A stretch of 64,000 nt of DNA from the NCBI RefSeq assembly GCF_003385895.1, contig NZ_QRDQ01000007.1, positions 248,001 through 312,000 on the forward strand, in the 5' to 3' direction. Within the stretch, counting starts at the first letter, position 1, and every line of letters begins with the position of its first letter. Below are positions 54,413-62,844 of the stretch, piece after piece. The notes under the pieces were generated by a model. The model was not told the DNA's origin. It was given only the letters and a program-made list of their open reading frames with translations, and made no database searches. The stretch is from Flavobacterium cutihirudinis. GTDB lineage: Bacteria; Bacteroidota; Bacteroidia; Flavobacteriales; Flavobacteriaceae. Both the position numbers and the translations under genes were made by a program.

Positions 54413-54949
54413 ATGAAAAAGATACTTACCTTATTCGCAGTCATTGGACTGATCGCATTTTCAAGTTGTGAAGGACCAGAAGGGCCTCCGGGACCTCCAG
54501 GAAGAGATGGAATTGGAGCTGAGGCTTTTGAAATTGAAGCTAGTTTTTCTTTTAATACTACCGATGGTTATATAATTTCAGATTCTTTTTCTAAGTATTT
54601 AGGAGGAGATTTATTTCAAGATGAATCGGTGTTAGTTTATAGATTAGAAGGAACAAATAATGCTAATTCTGATGTTTGGCAACTTATACCTAGAGATGTG
54701 TATTTTGAAAATGGAGAATCAATTACATATGATTATAACTTCAGTAAGCAAGCATTTACAATTTTTGTAGGTGGAGATAATATTGCAAATAGACCAAATT
54801 TTATAAACAATCAAGTTTTTAGATTTGTTATAATTCCAGCAGATTTTGGTACTGGAAAGTCTGTTAATAAAGTTGATTTTTCAGATTATAACGCTGTAAT
54901 CAAAAAATATAACATTGATGATAGTAATGTGAAAAAGTTTAAAATATAA
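54413..54949 (+). CDS. Lipoprotein with short collagen-like segment
   Basis: The start at 54413 (MKKILTLFAVIGLIAFSSCE) gives 178 residues with lipobox FSSC. Right after the Cys are four GXY triplets (GPEGPPGPPGRDG), then a beta-rich domain (AEAFEIEASFSFNTTDGYI). The collagen-like stalk may lift the domain from the membrane. Function is unknown. It ends in a terminator hairpin at 54971. Confidence 0.75.
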   Translation: MKKILTLFAVIGLIAFSSCEGPEGPPGPPGRDGIGAEAFEIEASFSFNTTDGYIISDSFSKYLGGDLFQDESVLVYRLEGTNNANSDVWQLIPRDVYFENGESITYDYNFSKQAFTIFVGGDNIANRPNFINNQVFRFVIIPADFGTGKSVNKVDFSDYNAVIKKYNIDDSNVKKFKI

Positions 54950-54970
54950 ACATTTCAAATCATAAATAAA

Positions 54971-55000
54971 AAAAAGGAAATCGCAAGATTTCCTTTTTTT
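54971..55000. terminator. Bidirectional terminator
   Basis: AAAAAGGAAATC and GATTTCCTTTTT arms with a GCAA loop lie between convergent genes. Confidence 0.9.
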
Positions 55001-55021
55001 ATTTATATCTATTTTTAAATT

Positions 55022-55996
55022 CTATTCATCTTTTGTATCAGCATCCGTAAGAACTTTTTCCTGTCCAAATTTCAACGATACCAAAATCCCAACTAAAAGA
55101 GATAAGGCAATAAATCCTAAAGAAGCCCATTCCGGTACGTGAATCCAATCGTGTAAAAGCATTTTTAATCCAACGAAAGCTAAAATGGCTACTAAACTGT
55201 ATTCTAGATAACTGAATTTCGCCAGCATATTTGCTAAGAAAAAATACATAGAACGTAATCCTAAAATGGCAAAAATATTAGAACTGAATACTAAAAACGG
55301 ATCTTTAGTAATAGCAAGAATTGCAGGAACACTATCTACAGCAAATAAAACATCCATAACTTCAATAACAATTAAAGCTACAAATAATGGAGTTGCAGCT
55401 CTTTTTGCTGTTTTGGTTGAGATGAAGAAATTTTCACCATCCATTTCAGATGTAATCGGAATAATTTTTCCTAATGTTTTGTAAACGAATGAGTCTTTTG
55501 GATGGAAATCTTCTTCTTCTCCGGAAAAAAGCATTTTTATTGCAGTGAAAATCAAGAATATTCCAAATACATAAGTCGTCCAAGCGAATTTATTGATCAG
55601 CATTACTCCGAAGAAAATCATCAATCCACGGAAAACAATCGCACCTAAGATTCCCCAGAATAAAACGCGATGTTGGTATTTTTGCGGAATTTTAAAGGAA
55701 GCGAAAATAATAGCAATAACAAAGATATTGTCTACACTCAGCGAAAGCTCAATTAAGTAACCTGTAATGAACTTCATTGAAGCCACAGAAGGTTTCAAAT
55801 TATCTGGATTTGCGATATAATCTGTGGTATACAGCCAGTAGATTACTCCTGAAAAAAGAAATGATAAAGTAACCCAAACTAAGGTCCATTTGCTGGCTTC
55901 TTTTGTGCTAATAATATGAGGTGTTTTGTTAAATACACCTAAGTCTAAAGCAAGAATAAAAACTACAGCAAGTAAAAAGAGTGACCAGACTATCAT
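55022..55996 (-). CDS. TerC/Alx-family metal-handling membrane protein
   Basis: The 324 residues form about eight membrane helices with the TerC signature: acidic helix residues in ELSLSVDNIFVIAIIFASFK and VIEVMDVLFAVDSVPAILAI, plus RVLFWGILGAIVFRG. Family members export Mn2+ or act in metal loading of exported enzymes. It lies alone, with a promoter box at 56019. Confidence 0.92.
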   Translation of the reverse strand: MIVWSLFLLAVVFILALDLGVFNKTPHIISTKEASKWTLVWVTLSFLFSGVIYWLYTTDYIANPDNLKPSVASMKFITGYLIELSLSVDNIFVIAIIFASFKIPQKYQHRVLFWGILGAIVFRGLMIFFGVMLINKFAWTTYVFGIFLIFTAIKMLFSGEEEDFHPKDSFVYKTLGKIIPITSEMDGENFFISTKTAKRAATPLFVALIVIEVMDVLFAVDSVPAILAITKDPFLVFSSNIFAILGLRSMYFFLANMLAKFSYLEYSLVAILAFVGLKMLLHDWIHVPEWASLGFIALSLLVGILVSLKFGQEKVLTDADTKDE

Positions 55997-56018
55997 AATG
56001 ATTTTTTTAAATGATTTA

Positions 56019-56026
56019 CAAAGATA
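56019..56026 (-). promoter_or_regulatory. TerC gene promoter -7
   Basis: The minus strand reads TATCTTTG, matching TAnnTTTG, 22 nt before the start codon. Confidence 0.55.
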
Positions 56027-56182
56027 AGTTTTGAAGTTTAACTTAAAAATTAAATTTATAAGAAACTTACTTTTAAAATTAAGTAATTTTTGTTATTTGT
56101 AAAGTGTTAAGTATTATAAAGTTATAAGTTTTTTGAGATGTAAATTCGCTAGGTTTTTAAAAACCTGTCGGGTTTAACAAAA

Positions 56183-56213
56183 AAAAGTGCCAACATAAAT
56201 GATGGCACTTTTT
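56183..56213 (-). terminator. Terminator after GSII gene
   Basis: AAAAGTGCCA and TGGCACTTTT arms lie just after the stop codon on the minus strand; a weaker AGGTTTTTAAAAACCT palindrome is at 56151. Confidence 0.85.
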
Positions 56214-56235
56214 AGAATATACTTTAAGCTTTGAA

Positions 56236-57252
56236 TTATAGCGCTGATTTAACAGTTTTGATAATTCTAGCAGCAATTTTGTAAGGGTCTCCGTTTGAAG
56301 CTGGTCTTCTGTCTTCTAACCATCCTTTCCATCCTTTTTGAACCGTCATCAAAGGAATTCTGATAGAACATCCTCTGTCTGAAACTCCATAAGAGAAATC
56401 GTGGATAGAAGCAGTTTCGTGCTTACCAGTTAAACGTTGGTCGTTGTAAGCTCCGTAAACCGCGATGTGCTCAGCAGTAACAGGACGGAAAGCTTCGCAG
56501 ATTCTTTCGTAAGTTGCTTGGTCTCCACATGTTCTTAATACTTCGTTTGAGAAGTTAGCATGCATTCCAGAACCATTCCAGTCTGTATCTCCTAGAGGTT
56601 TTGGGTGATATTCGATATAGTAACCATATTTCTCAGTCAAACGGTCTAATAGGTAACGAGCAACCCAGATTTCATCTCCGGCTTTTTTAGCACCTTTAGC
56701 GAATAATTGGAATTCCCATTGTCCACAAGCAACCTCTTGGTTGATTCCTTCAAAGTTGATTCCAGCAGCGATACATAAATCAGCATGCTCTTCAACTAAT
56801 TTTCTTCCGTGTGTGTTTTTTCCACCTACTGAACAGTAGTACATCCCTTGTGGAGCAGGGTATCCTCCAACTGGGAAACCAAGTGGAAGTTGAGTTTTAG
56901 TATCCATGATGAAATACTCTTGTTCGAAACCAAACCAAAAATCATCATTATCATCATCAATTGTAGCTCTTCCGTTAGATGGGTGTGGAGTTCCGTCAGC
57001 ATACATAACTTCTGACATTACCAACCATCCATTGATACGAGTTGGATCTGGATAAATTGCAACAGGAACTAAAAGACAGTCAGAAGAACCACCTTCAGCT
57101 TGTTTAGTTGACGAACCATCAAATGACCAGTTTCCAAGTTCTTCTAATGTTCCTTTGAAGTTTTCGTGCTCTTCAACTTTAGTTTTACTTCTAAGATTTT
57201 GAGTTGGTTCATATCCATCTAACCAAATGTACTCTAACTTAATTTTAGCCAT
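56236..57252 (-). CDS. Glutamine synthetase, GSII (eukaryote-like) type
   Basis: The 338-residue enzyme is shorter than GSI and matches the GSII form: YIWLDGYEPTQNLRSKTK, GNWSFDGSSTKQAEGGSSDC, FGFEQEYFIMD, and NGSGMHANFSNEVLRTCG with GKHETASIHDFSYGVSDRGC. It condenses glutamate, ammonium and ATP to glutamine. It lies divergently from GSIII 429 nt away, a cluster for ammonia assimilation. Confidence 0.93.
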   Translation of the reverse strand: MAKIKLEYIWLDGYEPTQNLRSKTKVEEHENFKGTLEELGNWSFDGSSTKQAEGGSSDCLLVPVAIYPDPTRINGWLVMSEVMYADGTPHPSNGRATIDDDNDDFWFGFEQEYFIMDTKTQLPLGFPVGGYPAPQGMYYCSVGGKNTHGRKLVEEHADLCIAAGINFEGINQEVACGQWEFQLFAKGAKKAGDEIWVARYLLDRLTEKYGYYIEYHPKPLGDTDWNGSGMHANFSNEVLRTCGDQATYERICEAFRPVTAEHIAVYGAYNDQRLTGKHETASIHDFSYGVSDRGCSIRIPLMTVQKGWKGWLEDRRPASNGDPYKIAARIIKTVKSAL

Positions 57253-57290
57253 AATAATATAAATTAATTTTTTTGTTTTTTTCGTTGGGT

Positions 57291-57298
57291 CAAATATA
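57291..57298 (-). promoter_or_regulatory. GSII gene promoter -7
   Basis: The minus strand TATATTTG matches TAnnTTTG, 38 nt before the start codon. Confidence 0.6.
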
Positions 57299-57623
57299 GA
57301 TTTATTTTTTTAGTCCTAAAAATTAGGGGGCTATTTTGTTTTGCGAAGTATAATTTTTTGGATAAGCGCAATTTTGGGAGGGGTATATTTTTAAAAAAGC
57401 AATTTTTAATGGGGATAAAAAATAAATTCGTAAAAAATAAACATGTTTTTTGAATTTTGTGGTTAAGGAATTATGAAAAAATGTTTATTTAATCAATATT
57501 ACCGTACAGTTTTGTTATATTTCTTTGCTTTGAATTCATTATTCTTTGAAAAAAGCATTTTCTATTGAAAAATTCTAGTTCAAAAATCTAATATTTATAT
57601 TCAAAACAGGCTATTTTATTGTT
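57299..57623. other. Divergent control region of the two glutamine synthetase genes
   Basis: No gene is visible. It is AT-rich, has repeated AAAAAATGTTTAT-type words around 57440-57480 and may hold nitrogen-related sites, but I found no clear operator. Confidence 0.4.
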
Positions 57624-57631
57624 TATATTTG
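57624..57631 (+). promoter_or_regulatory. GSIII gene promoter -7
   Basis: TATATTTG matches TAnnTTTG, about 50 nt before the start at 57682. Confidence 0.55.
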
Positions 57632-57681
57632 TTCCTCATTTTTTTAATGAAAATTAGTACGAATTTAAAATATACATAACC

Positions 57682-59871
57682 ATGTCAACATTACGTTTCC
57701 AAGCTTTGCAAGAAGCTTCTACAAGAAAGCCGGTACACTTTGAAGAAATTGATAGAAAATCGAATCTTTTTGGATCAAATGTGTTCAATGAAAAAGCAAT
57801 GAAGCAGTATTTAACTTCTGATGCTTTAAAAGGAGTAAGGGATGCCATCCAGCATGGAACTAAAATCGAAAGAAAACTGGCAGATTATATTGCCATGGGA
57901 ATGAAAGAATGGGCTCTGGCAAAAGGGGTTACACATTATACACACTGGTTTCAGCCTCTTACAGGAACTACCGCAGAAAAGCATGATGCTTTTTTTGAAA
58001 TTTCATATGATGGAAGCGATCCTGTAGAGAAGTTTGGCGGTGCACAATTAGTACAACAGGAACCGGATGCTTCAAGTTTTCCAAACGGAGGAATCAGAAA
58101 TACTTTCGAAGCAAGAGGATACACAGCGTGGGATCCAACTTCGCCAGCCTTTATATATGGTACAACTTTATGTATTCCAACAGTTTTTATTGCTTACACG
58201 GGTGAAGCTTTAGATAACAAAATACCTTTATTAAGAGCATTATCTGCAATAGATGAAGCAGCTACAGAAGTTTGTAAATACTTTGACAAAAACGTAAAAA
58301 AGGTAACCGCTACTTTAGGCTGGGAGCAAGAGTATTTCTTAATAGATAAAGCTTTGGCAAATTCGCGCCCTGATTTAATGATGACAGGAAGAACGTTATT
58401 AGGACATACTTCTGCAAAAGGACAACAATTAGACGATCATTATTTTGGTTCAATTCCAACTCGAGCTCTTACTTATATGAGAGACTTAGAGCAAGAATGT
58501 ATGTTGTTAGGAATTCCGGTAAAAACACGTCACAATGAAGTTGCGCCAAATCAGTTTGAGCTGGCACCAATTTTTGAAGAAACAAATCTTGCCGTAGATC
58601 ACAACTCTTTATTAATGGATGTAATGCAAAGAGTGGCTGAGCGTCATGATTTTAAAGTATTATTCCACGAAAAGCCATTTAAAGGTGTAAATGGATCAGG
58701 AAAACACAACAACTGGTCGTTGGCTACAGATACAGGAGTTAATTTGTTAAGTCCGAGCAAGACGCCAATGAGCAATTTACAGTTTTTGACGTTCTTTATT
58801 AATACAATCAAAGCGGTAAATGATAATGAAACCTTATTAAGAGCTTCGATTGCAACGGCAAGCAACGATCACAGGTTAGGAGCAAATGAAGCACCTCCGG
58901 CAATTATGTCCGTATTTATTGGAGCACAATTGACAAAAGTTTTATCTGAGTTAGAAAGTGTAACAACTGGAAAACTTTCGCCAGAAGAAAAAACAGATCT
59001 AAAACTAAACGTTGTCGGGAAAATTCCAGATGTATTATTAGATAATACAGACAGAAACAGAACTTCGCCTTTTGCTTTCACAGGAAATAAGTTTGAGTTT
59101 AGAGCAGTAGGATCTAATTCAAACTGTTCGAACGCTATGACAACTTTGAATGCGATTGTAGCAAAACAATTAATTGACTTTAAAAATGAAGTAGAAAACC
59201 TGATCGACTCGAAAGACATGAAAAAGGATGATGCTATTTTTAATGTTTTGAGAGAATACATCAAACAATCTAAAAAAATCCTTTTTGAAGGTGATGGTTA
59301 CAGCGAAGCTTGGGAAAAAGAAGCTGCAAAAAGAGGTTTAAGTAATTTTAAAACTACTCCGGAAGCTATTAAAGCTAAAGTTTCGAAACAAGCTTTGGAC
59401 TTATTTGAAAAACTAGGAATCTTTAATCATGTTGAAGCTGAGGCTCGTTACGAGATTGAATTAGAAGAGTATACTAAAAAAATCCAGATTGAAGGAAGAG
59501 TTTTAGGCGATATTGCCAGAAATCATGTAATTCCGACTGCTATTCGTTATCAAAATACATTGATTGAGAATGTTAAAGGACTAAAAGAAATCTTCGGAAA
59601 AGATTTTGAAACCATTGCTAAAGAGCAAATTGTTTTAATTAAGGAAATTTCAGGTCATATTGAAGGAATCAATTCTAAAGTATTAGCCATGACTAATGAA
59701 AGAAAAAAAGCCAATCAATTGACAGATGCTCAAAAAATGGCAGAAGCTTACTGTAATAAAGTAAAACCTTATTTTGAAGATATTCGTACGCATTCTGATA
59801 AATTGGAATTATTGGTAGATGATGAAACCTGGACTTTAACCAAATACAGAGAATTATTATTTACGAAATAA
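57682..59871 (+). CDS. glnN: Glutamine synthetase type III
   Basis: The 729-residue enzyme has the GSIII architecture: HYTHWFQPLTGTTAEKHDAF, GWEQEYFLIDK, NEVAPNQFELAPIFEETNLA, FKGVNGSGKHNNWSLATDTG and a long C-terminal helical region. It makes glutamine from glutamate and ammonium. It is followed by a terminator at 59892. The two glutamine synthetases, of different type, share a divergent control region. Confidence 0.95.
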   Translation: MSTLRFQALQEASTRKPVHFEEIDRKSNLFGSNVFNEKAMKQYLTSDALKGVRDAIQHGTKIERKLADYIAMGMKEWALAKGVTHYTHWFQPLTGTTAEKHDAFFEISYDGSDPVEKFGGAQLVQQEPDASSFPNGGIRNTFEARGYTAWDPTSPAFIYGTTLCIPTVFIAYTGEALDNKIPLLRALSAIDEAATEVCKYFDKNVKKVTATLGWEQEYFLIDKALANSRPDLMMTGRTLLGHTSAKGQQLDDHYFGSIPTRALTYMRDLEQECMLLGIPVKTRHNEVAPNQFELAPIFEETNLAVDHNSLLMDVMQRVAERHDFKVLFHEKPFKGVNGSGKHNNWSLATDTGVNLLSPSKTPMSNLQFLTFFINTIKAVNDNETLLRASIATASNDHRLGANEAPPAIMSVFIGAQLTKVLSELESVTTGKLSPEEKTDLKLNVVGKIPDVLLDNTDRNRTSPFAFTGNKFEFRAVGSNSNCSNAMTTLNAIVAKQLIDFKNEVENLIDSKDMKKDDAIFNVLREYIKQSKKILFEGDGYSEAWEKEAAKRGLSNFKTTPEAIKAKVSKQALDLFEKLGIFNHVEAEARYEIELEEYTKKIQIEGRVLGDIARNHVIPTAIRYQNTLIENVKGLKEIFGKDFETIAKEQIVLIKEISGHIEGINSKVLAMTNERKKANQLTDAQKMAEAYCNKVKPYFEDIRTHSDKLELLVDDETWTLTKYRELLFTK

Positions 59872-59891
59872 CATTCACAAAACAATTAATT

Positions 59892-59920
59892 AAAGCCTGT
59901 CATAAAAAGACAGGCTTTTT
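59892..59920 (+). terminator. glnN terminator
   Basis: AAAGCCTGTC and GACAGGCTTT arms with a T7 run follow the gene. Confidence 0.9.
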
Positions 59921-60274
59921 TTGTGATTATGTTAAAATATGTGTTCAGGAGTTTTGTTTTTAACATTTGTTTAGGGATAAATGTAAATAAAATGTAATCA
60001 AAACTCAATAAGTAGCTTTTATCTTACTAACGAAATTTTTAAATTGGGCAGTTTGTCGAGATAGTTTTGCACTTCATCGAAAAGGTGTTAAGTTCCCGTA
60101 AATTACGTATTTATACCTGATTCGGTTTTCGAGAAGTTTTCTAATTTTGGGTAAGAAATAAAAAAATAACAGTAGTTTTATTTTTTTAAATCACGGTTTT
60201 GCCACCAAATTTTCTCCCCTCCCCAGATTACCTACATAATAATTTGTATTAATAACCAATTAAATATATTTATT
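59921..60274 (+). promoter_or_regulatory. Curli operon upstream region with promoter candidate
   Basis: A TAATTTTG word at 60142-60149 fits the -7 consensus about 126 nt before the first curlin gene. An imperfect dyad CGTAAATTACG (60098-60108) is close by and could be an operator. No gene is visible. Confidence 0.45.
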
Positions 60275-60958
60275 ATGAAAAAAGTAATTTTAAGCATCTC
60301 CGCGATGCTGTTTGCAGGTGTAGCATTTGCTCAAAATGTTAGTGATGTGGATCAAACTGGAGCGTTAAATGGCGCTTTAGTAGTTCAAATTGGATCAAAT
60401 GATTCAGATGTTGATCAAATTGGTATTGCAAACGTTGCAATTGTTGGACAAGTTGGAGCTGGTAATGAGTCAACTGTTTATCAATTAGGAGCATTCAATA
60501 CTGCAGTGGTTGGACAAGTTGGATGGGGTAATACATCAACTATTGGACAAGGAATTTGGGTAGGAAATACTGCTACTACTATTCAAGTTGGAGTAGATAA
60601 TAATTCTGATGTATTACAAATAGGTAACTTTAATACAGCAAATACTACTCAGGTTGGATGGGGTAATGACTCTTCAACACTACAATTAGGTGATGCTAAT
60701 TATTCATCTACTACTCAATCTGGATTGTTTAATGATGCATCAACTTCTCAATTTGGAGCTTTGAATTTTGCATTTACTGATCAAGATGGTTGGTTCAATG
60801 ATGCAAATACTACACAAGCAGGATTGTTCAATATTTCTAGCATCGAGCAAGACGGAATTGCAAACTATGCTAGTACTACACAGTTAGGATTCTTCAATCT
60901 TAGTACAGTTTCACAAACTGGAATACTAAATGCAAGTGTTGTAATTCAAGCAAACTAA
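60275..60958 (+). CDS. csgA: Curlin-type amyloid subunit
   Basis: The 227-residue protein has a signal peptide (MKKVILSISAMLFAGVAFAQ) and about nine to ten curlin repeats of the form Q-x-G-x-x-N-x-(6-8)-Q (DQTGALNGALVVQIGSNDS; TTQVGWGNDSSTLQLGDAN). These stack into a beta-helical amyloid fibre on the cell surface. It is the first gene of the csg cluster. A hairpin in the gap after it should raise its level over the rest. Confidence 0.92.
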   Translation: MKKVILSISAMLFAGVAFAQNVSDVDQTGALNGALVVQIGSNDSDVDQIGIANVAIVGQVGAGNESTVYQLGAFNTAVVGQVGWGNTSTIGQGIWVGNTATTIQVGVDNNSDVLQIGNFNTANTTQVGWGNDSSTLQLGDANYSSTTQSGLFNDASTSQFGALNFAFTDQDGWFNDANTTQAGLFNISSIEQDGIANYASTTQLGFFNLSTVSQTGILNASVVIQAN

Positions 60959-60969
60959 ATAAACCAGAA

Positions 60970-61010
60970 AAAGGAAGGACTTGATTAAATCAGTTCTTCC
61001 TTTTTTTATT
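60970..61010 (+). terminator. Attenuator-like hairpin after csgA
   Basis: AAGGAAGGACT and AGTTCTTCCTT arms with a T7 run lie between csgA and the next curlin gene, 12 nt before its start, so it could limit read-through. Confidence 0.75.
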
Positions 61011-61021
61011 ATTTCAAAATT

Positions 61022-61504
61022 ATGAAAGCAGTAATAGTCATATTTCTTCTCTTTACAGAAATTGTATTCTCGCAAACTATTGATGGGAATATAAATGATT
61101 ATGTTATTGCTTTAAATGAAACAAACAATCACAATCAAAATAAGAATACAAATCAATATATTATAAGTCATAATATAGTAAAAATTACACAAATTGGCTA
61201 TTACAATCAGGCCAATTTAGCCATTATCAGTAACAATGCTAATGTAACTGCACAGCAAACTGGTAACAACAACTACATGAATGTCTACAAAAAAGCAGAC
61301 GAAATAAACCAATCCTACATACAGTCAGGTAACAACAATTATATAAGTGATGTTTCATTCTACTCCCGTGGAGTCGATGCAATGAAAGTCAATCAGGAAG
61401 GTAATAATTTAACGGTTTTCAGTACTGGATCAAATTCAATCTCCAAGGATATGATCATTAATCAGTCTGGAAATTCTGGTACAATTTACGTGTTCAATCG
61501 TTAA
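61022..61504 (+). CDS. CsgB-like minor curlin
   Basis: The 160 residues carry a signal peptide (MKAVIVIFLLFTEIVFSQ) and diverged curlin-like repeats (KITQIGYYNQANLAIISNNA; TAQQTGNNNYMNVYK; NQSYIQSGNNNYIS). The QxGxxN spacing is partially kept. This is likely to be the nucleator in the csgA-csgB order, although identity to CsgB itself is not proven. Confidence 0.75.
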   Translation: MKAVIVIFLLFTEIVFSQTIDGNINDYVIALNETNNHNQNKNTNQYIISHNIVKITQIGYYNQANLAIISNNANVTAQQTGNNNYMNVYKKADEINQSYIQSGNNNYISDVSFYSRGVDAMKVNQEGNNLTVFSTGSNSISKDMIINQSGNSGTIYVFNR

Positions 61505-61508
61505 AATT

Positions 61509-62252
61509 ATGATTATGAAAAAGTATTTGAACATAATTATCCTTTCCGTTTTTAGTATTTTTTTTTCTGAAAATGGATTTTCGCAGACCGTCTATAAAGA
61601 GGTAAAGGCTAAAATTGAAGTCAAAGAAATCGAAAATATGTTGTTTATAACCGGAACAGTAGAAAATCTAACATCAGAGTTCAAAAATATTTCATATAAA
61701 CTAAGTGTCTTTAAAAAAAACAAATCAAATTCTAATAAATCAACAAACGCACAGGACGGAAGAGTCACATTAGAAGCTGTTCAGAAAGTAGAGCTTTCTA
61801 AAACACAGGTCAATTATTCTAAGGAAGATGAAGTGATAGTAATGTTGCTGATTTATGATGAAAAGAATACCATAATTGGTAAAGACAGAATTGTTTTTGG
61901 AGAAGAAACAGAATCAAATGCCGAAAAATCAGTTCCCGTTGACGGAATTGAAATGATTGGAATTGTCGCTAATGACACCAAAACCAAGCTTGGAAATGAT
62001 TTCTATGATATGTTTTATGGACAATATTCTAAATTAAAAATTCATACCACTAAAATTGTGACTGTTCAGGAAGAATTGACATTCGGAAGAACTACCAAAA
62101 TTACAATTATGGTTGATAGTGATATAATTGAAGAATTTATTTCGCGTCCTGATGAGGATTTTTTAAAATATATGGCTGACTCAAGTGCTTCTAAATTGTT
62201 TAAATATTTTAAAAACATAGAGAAGCAAAATAAAATGATAACTCAATATTAA
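61509..62252 (+). CDS. csgE: Curli assembly factor CsgE-like
   Basis: The 247 residues begin MIMKKYLNI (second Met at 61515 possible) with a signal peptide. The C-terminal part carries the CsgE pattern: GNDFYDMFYGQYSKLKIHTT and FGRTTKITIMVDSDIIEEFI. It is about twice the usual CsgE length owing to an N-terminal extra domain (VKEIENMLFITGTVENLTSE). It caps the CsgG pore in the periplasm. The gap to the previous gene is 4 nt. Confidence 0.8.
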   Translation: MIMKKYLNIIILSVFSIFFSENGFSQTVYKEVKAKIEVKEIENMLFITGTVENLTSEFKNISYKLSVFKKNKSNSNKSTNAQDGRVTLEAVQKVELSKTQVNYSKEDEVIVMLLIYDEKNTIIGKDRIVFGEETESNAEKSVPVDGIEMIGIVANDTKTKLGNDFYDMFYGQYSKLKIHTTKIVTVQEELTFGRTTKITIMVDSDIIEEFISRPDEDFLKYMADSSASKLFKYFKNIEKQNKMITQY

Positions 62253-62310
62253 TTGAGAAGCATTTTTCAGCCAGGAATTAGTCTTTTTTAATACCTAAAA
62301 TAGCGATAAT

Positions 62311-62787
62311 ATGAAAACTGTAGCATTACTTGTCTGCCTATTTGGCTTTACAACAATGTCAAACGCACAAGATTTGGCTTACAAACCTGCAAATCCAAAT
62401 TTTGGCGGAGACACTTTTAATTATGCGTGGTTGCTTAGTTCAGCTCAGGCACAAAATGATTATAAGGAAGATACCAATACGGGTTATAAACAACCCACAG
62501 ATTTGGAGCGATTTAAAAGTAATTTGAATAACCAATTGTTAAATAAGCTTTCAAATTCCTTATTCAATGACCAATTTGGAGGAACTGGTACGGGAACCGG
62601 TACAGGCACAGGAACCGGCACAGGTACTGGTACCGGCACAGGAACCGGTGGAGGATCACTTTCTCCCGGAACTTACGTATTTGGAACACTGTCTGTCGAT
62701 GTATATAATTCTAATTTAGGATTAGTAGTTGATATTTTAGACACGGAAACTGGAGAGCAAACTCAGGTAATTCTGCCAGGGCAATAG
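62311..62787 (+). CDS. csgF: Curli assembly factor CsgF
   Basis: The 158-residue protein begins with a signal peptide (MKTVALLVCLFGFTTMSNAQ), followed by the CsgF hallmark LAYKPANPNFGGDTFNYAWL and LLSSAQAQNDYK. A Gly-Thr repeat (about 13 GT pairs, bases 62579-62650) is inserted before the C-terminal domain GSLSPGTYVFGTLSVDVYN. CsgF anchors the nucleator at the CsgG pore exit. Confidence 0.88.
   Translation: MKTVALLVCLFGFTTMSNAQDLAYKPANPNFGGDTFNYAWLLSSAQAQNDYKEDTNTGYKQPTDLERFKSNLNNQLLNKLSNSLFNDQFGGTGTGTGTGTGTGTGTGTGTGTGGGSLSPGTYVFGTLSVDVYNSNLGLVVDILDTETGEQTQVILPGQ
62579..62650 (+). repeat. GGAACCGGTACA-type in-frame tandem repeat within csgF
   Basis: Six or so 12-bp units (GGAACCGGTACA, GGCACAGGAACC variants) encode a Gly-Thr tract. 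Synonymous changes between the units mean it is not a fresh expansion. Confidence 0.85.
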
Positions 62788-62844
62788 ATTTTCGACTTGT
62801 CGATATAAAAAGTTGGTTCATGTTTTACTGTAAATAATTTGATT

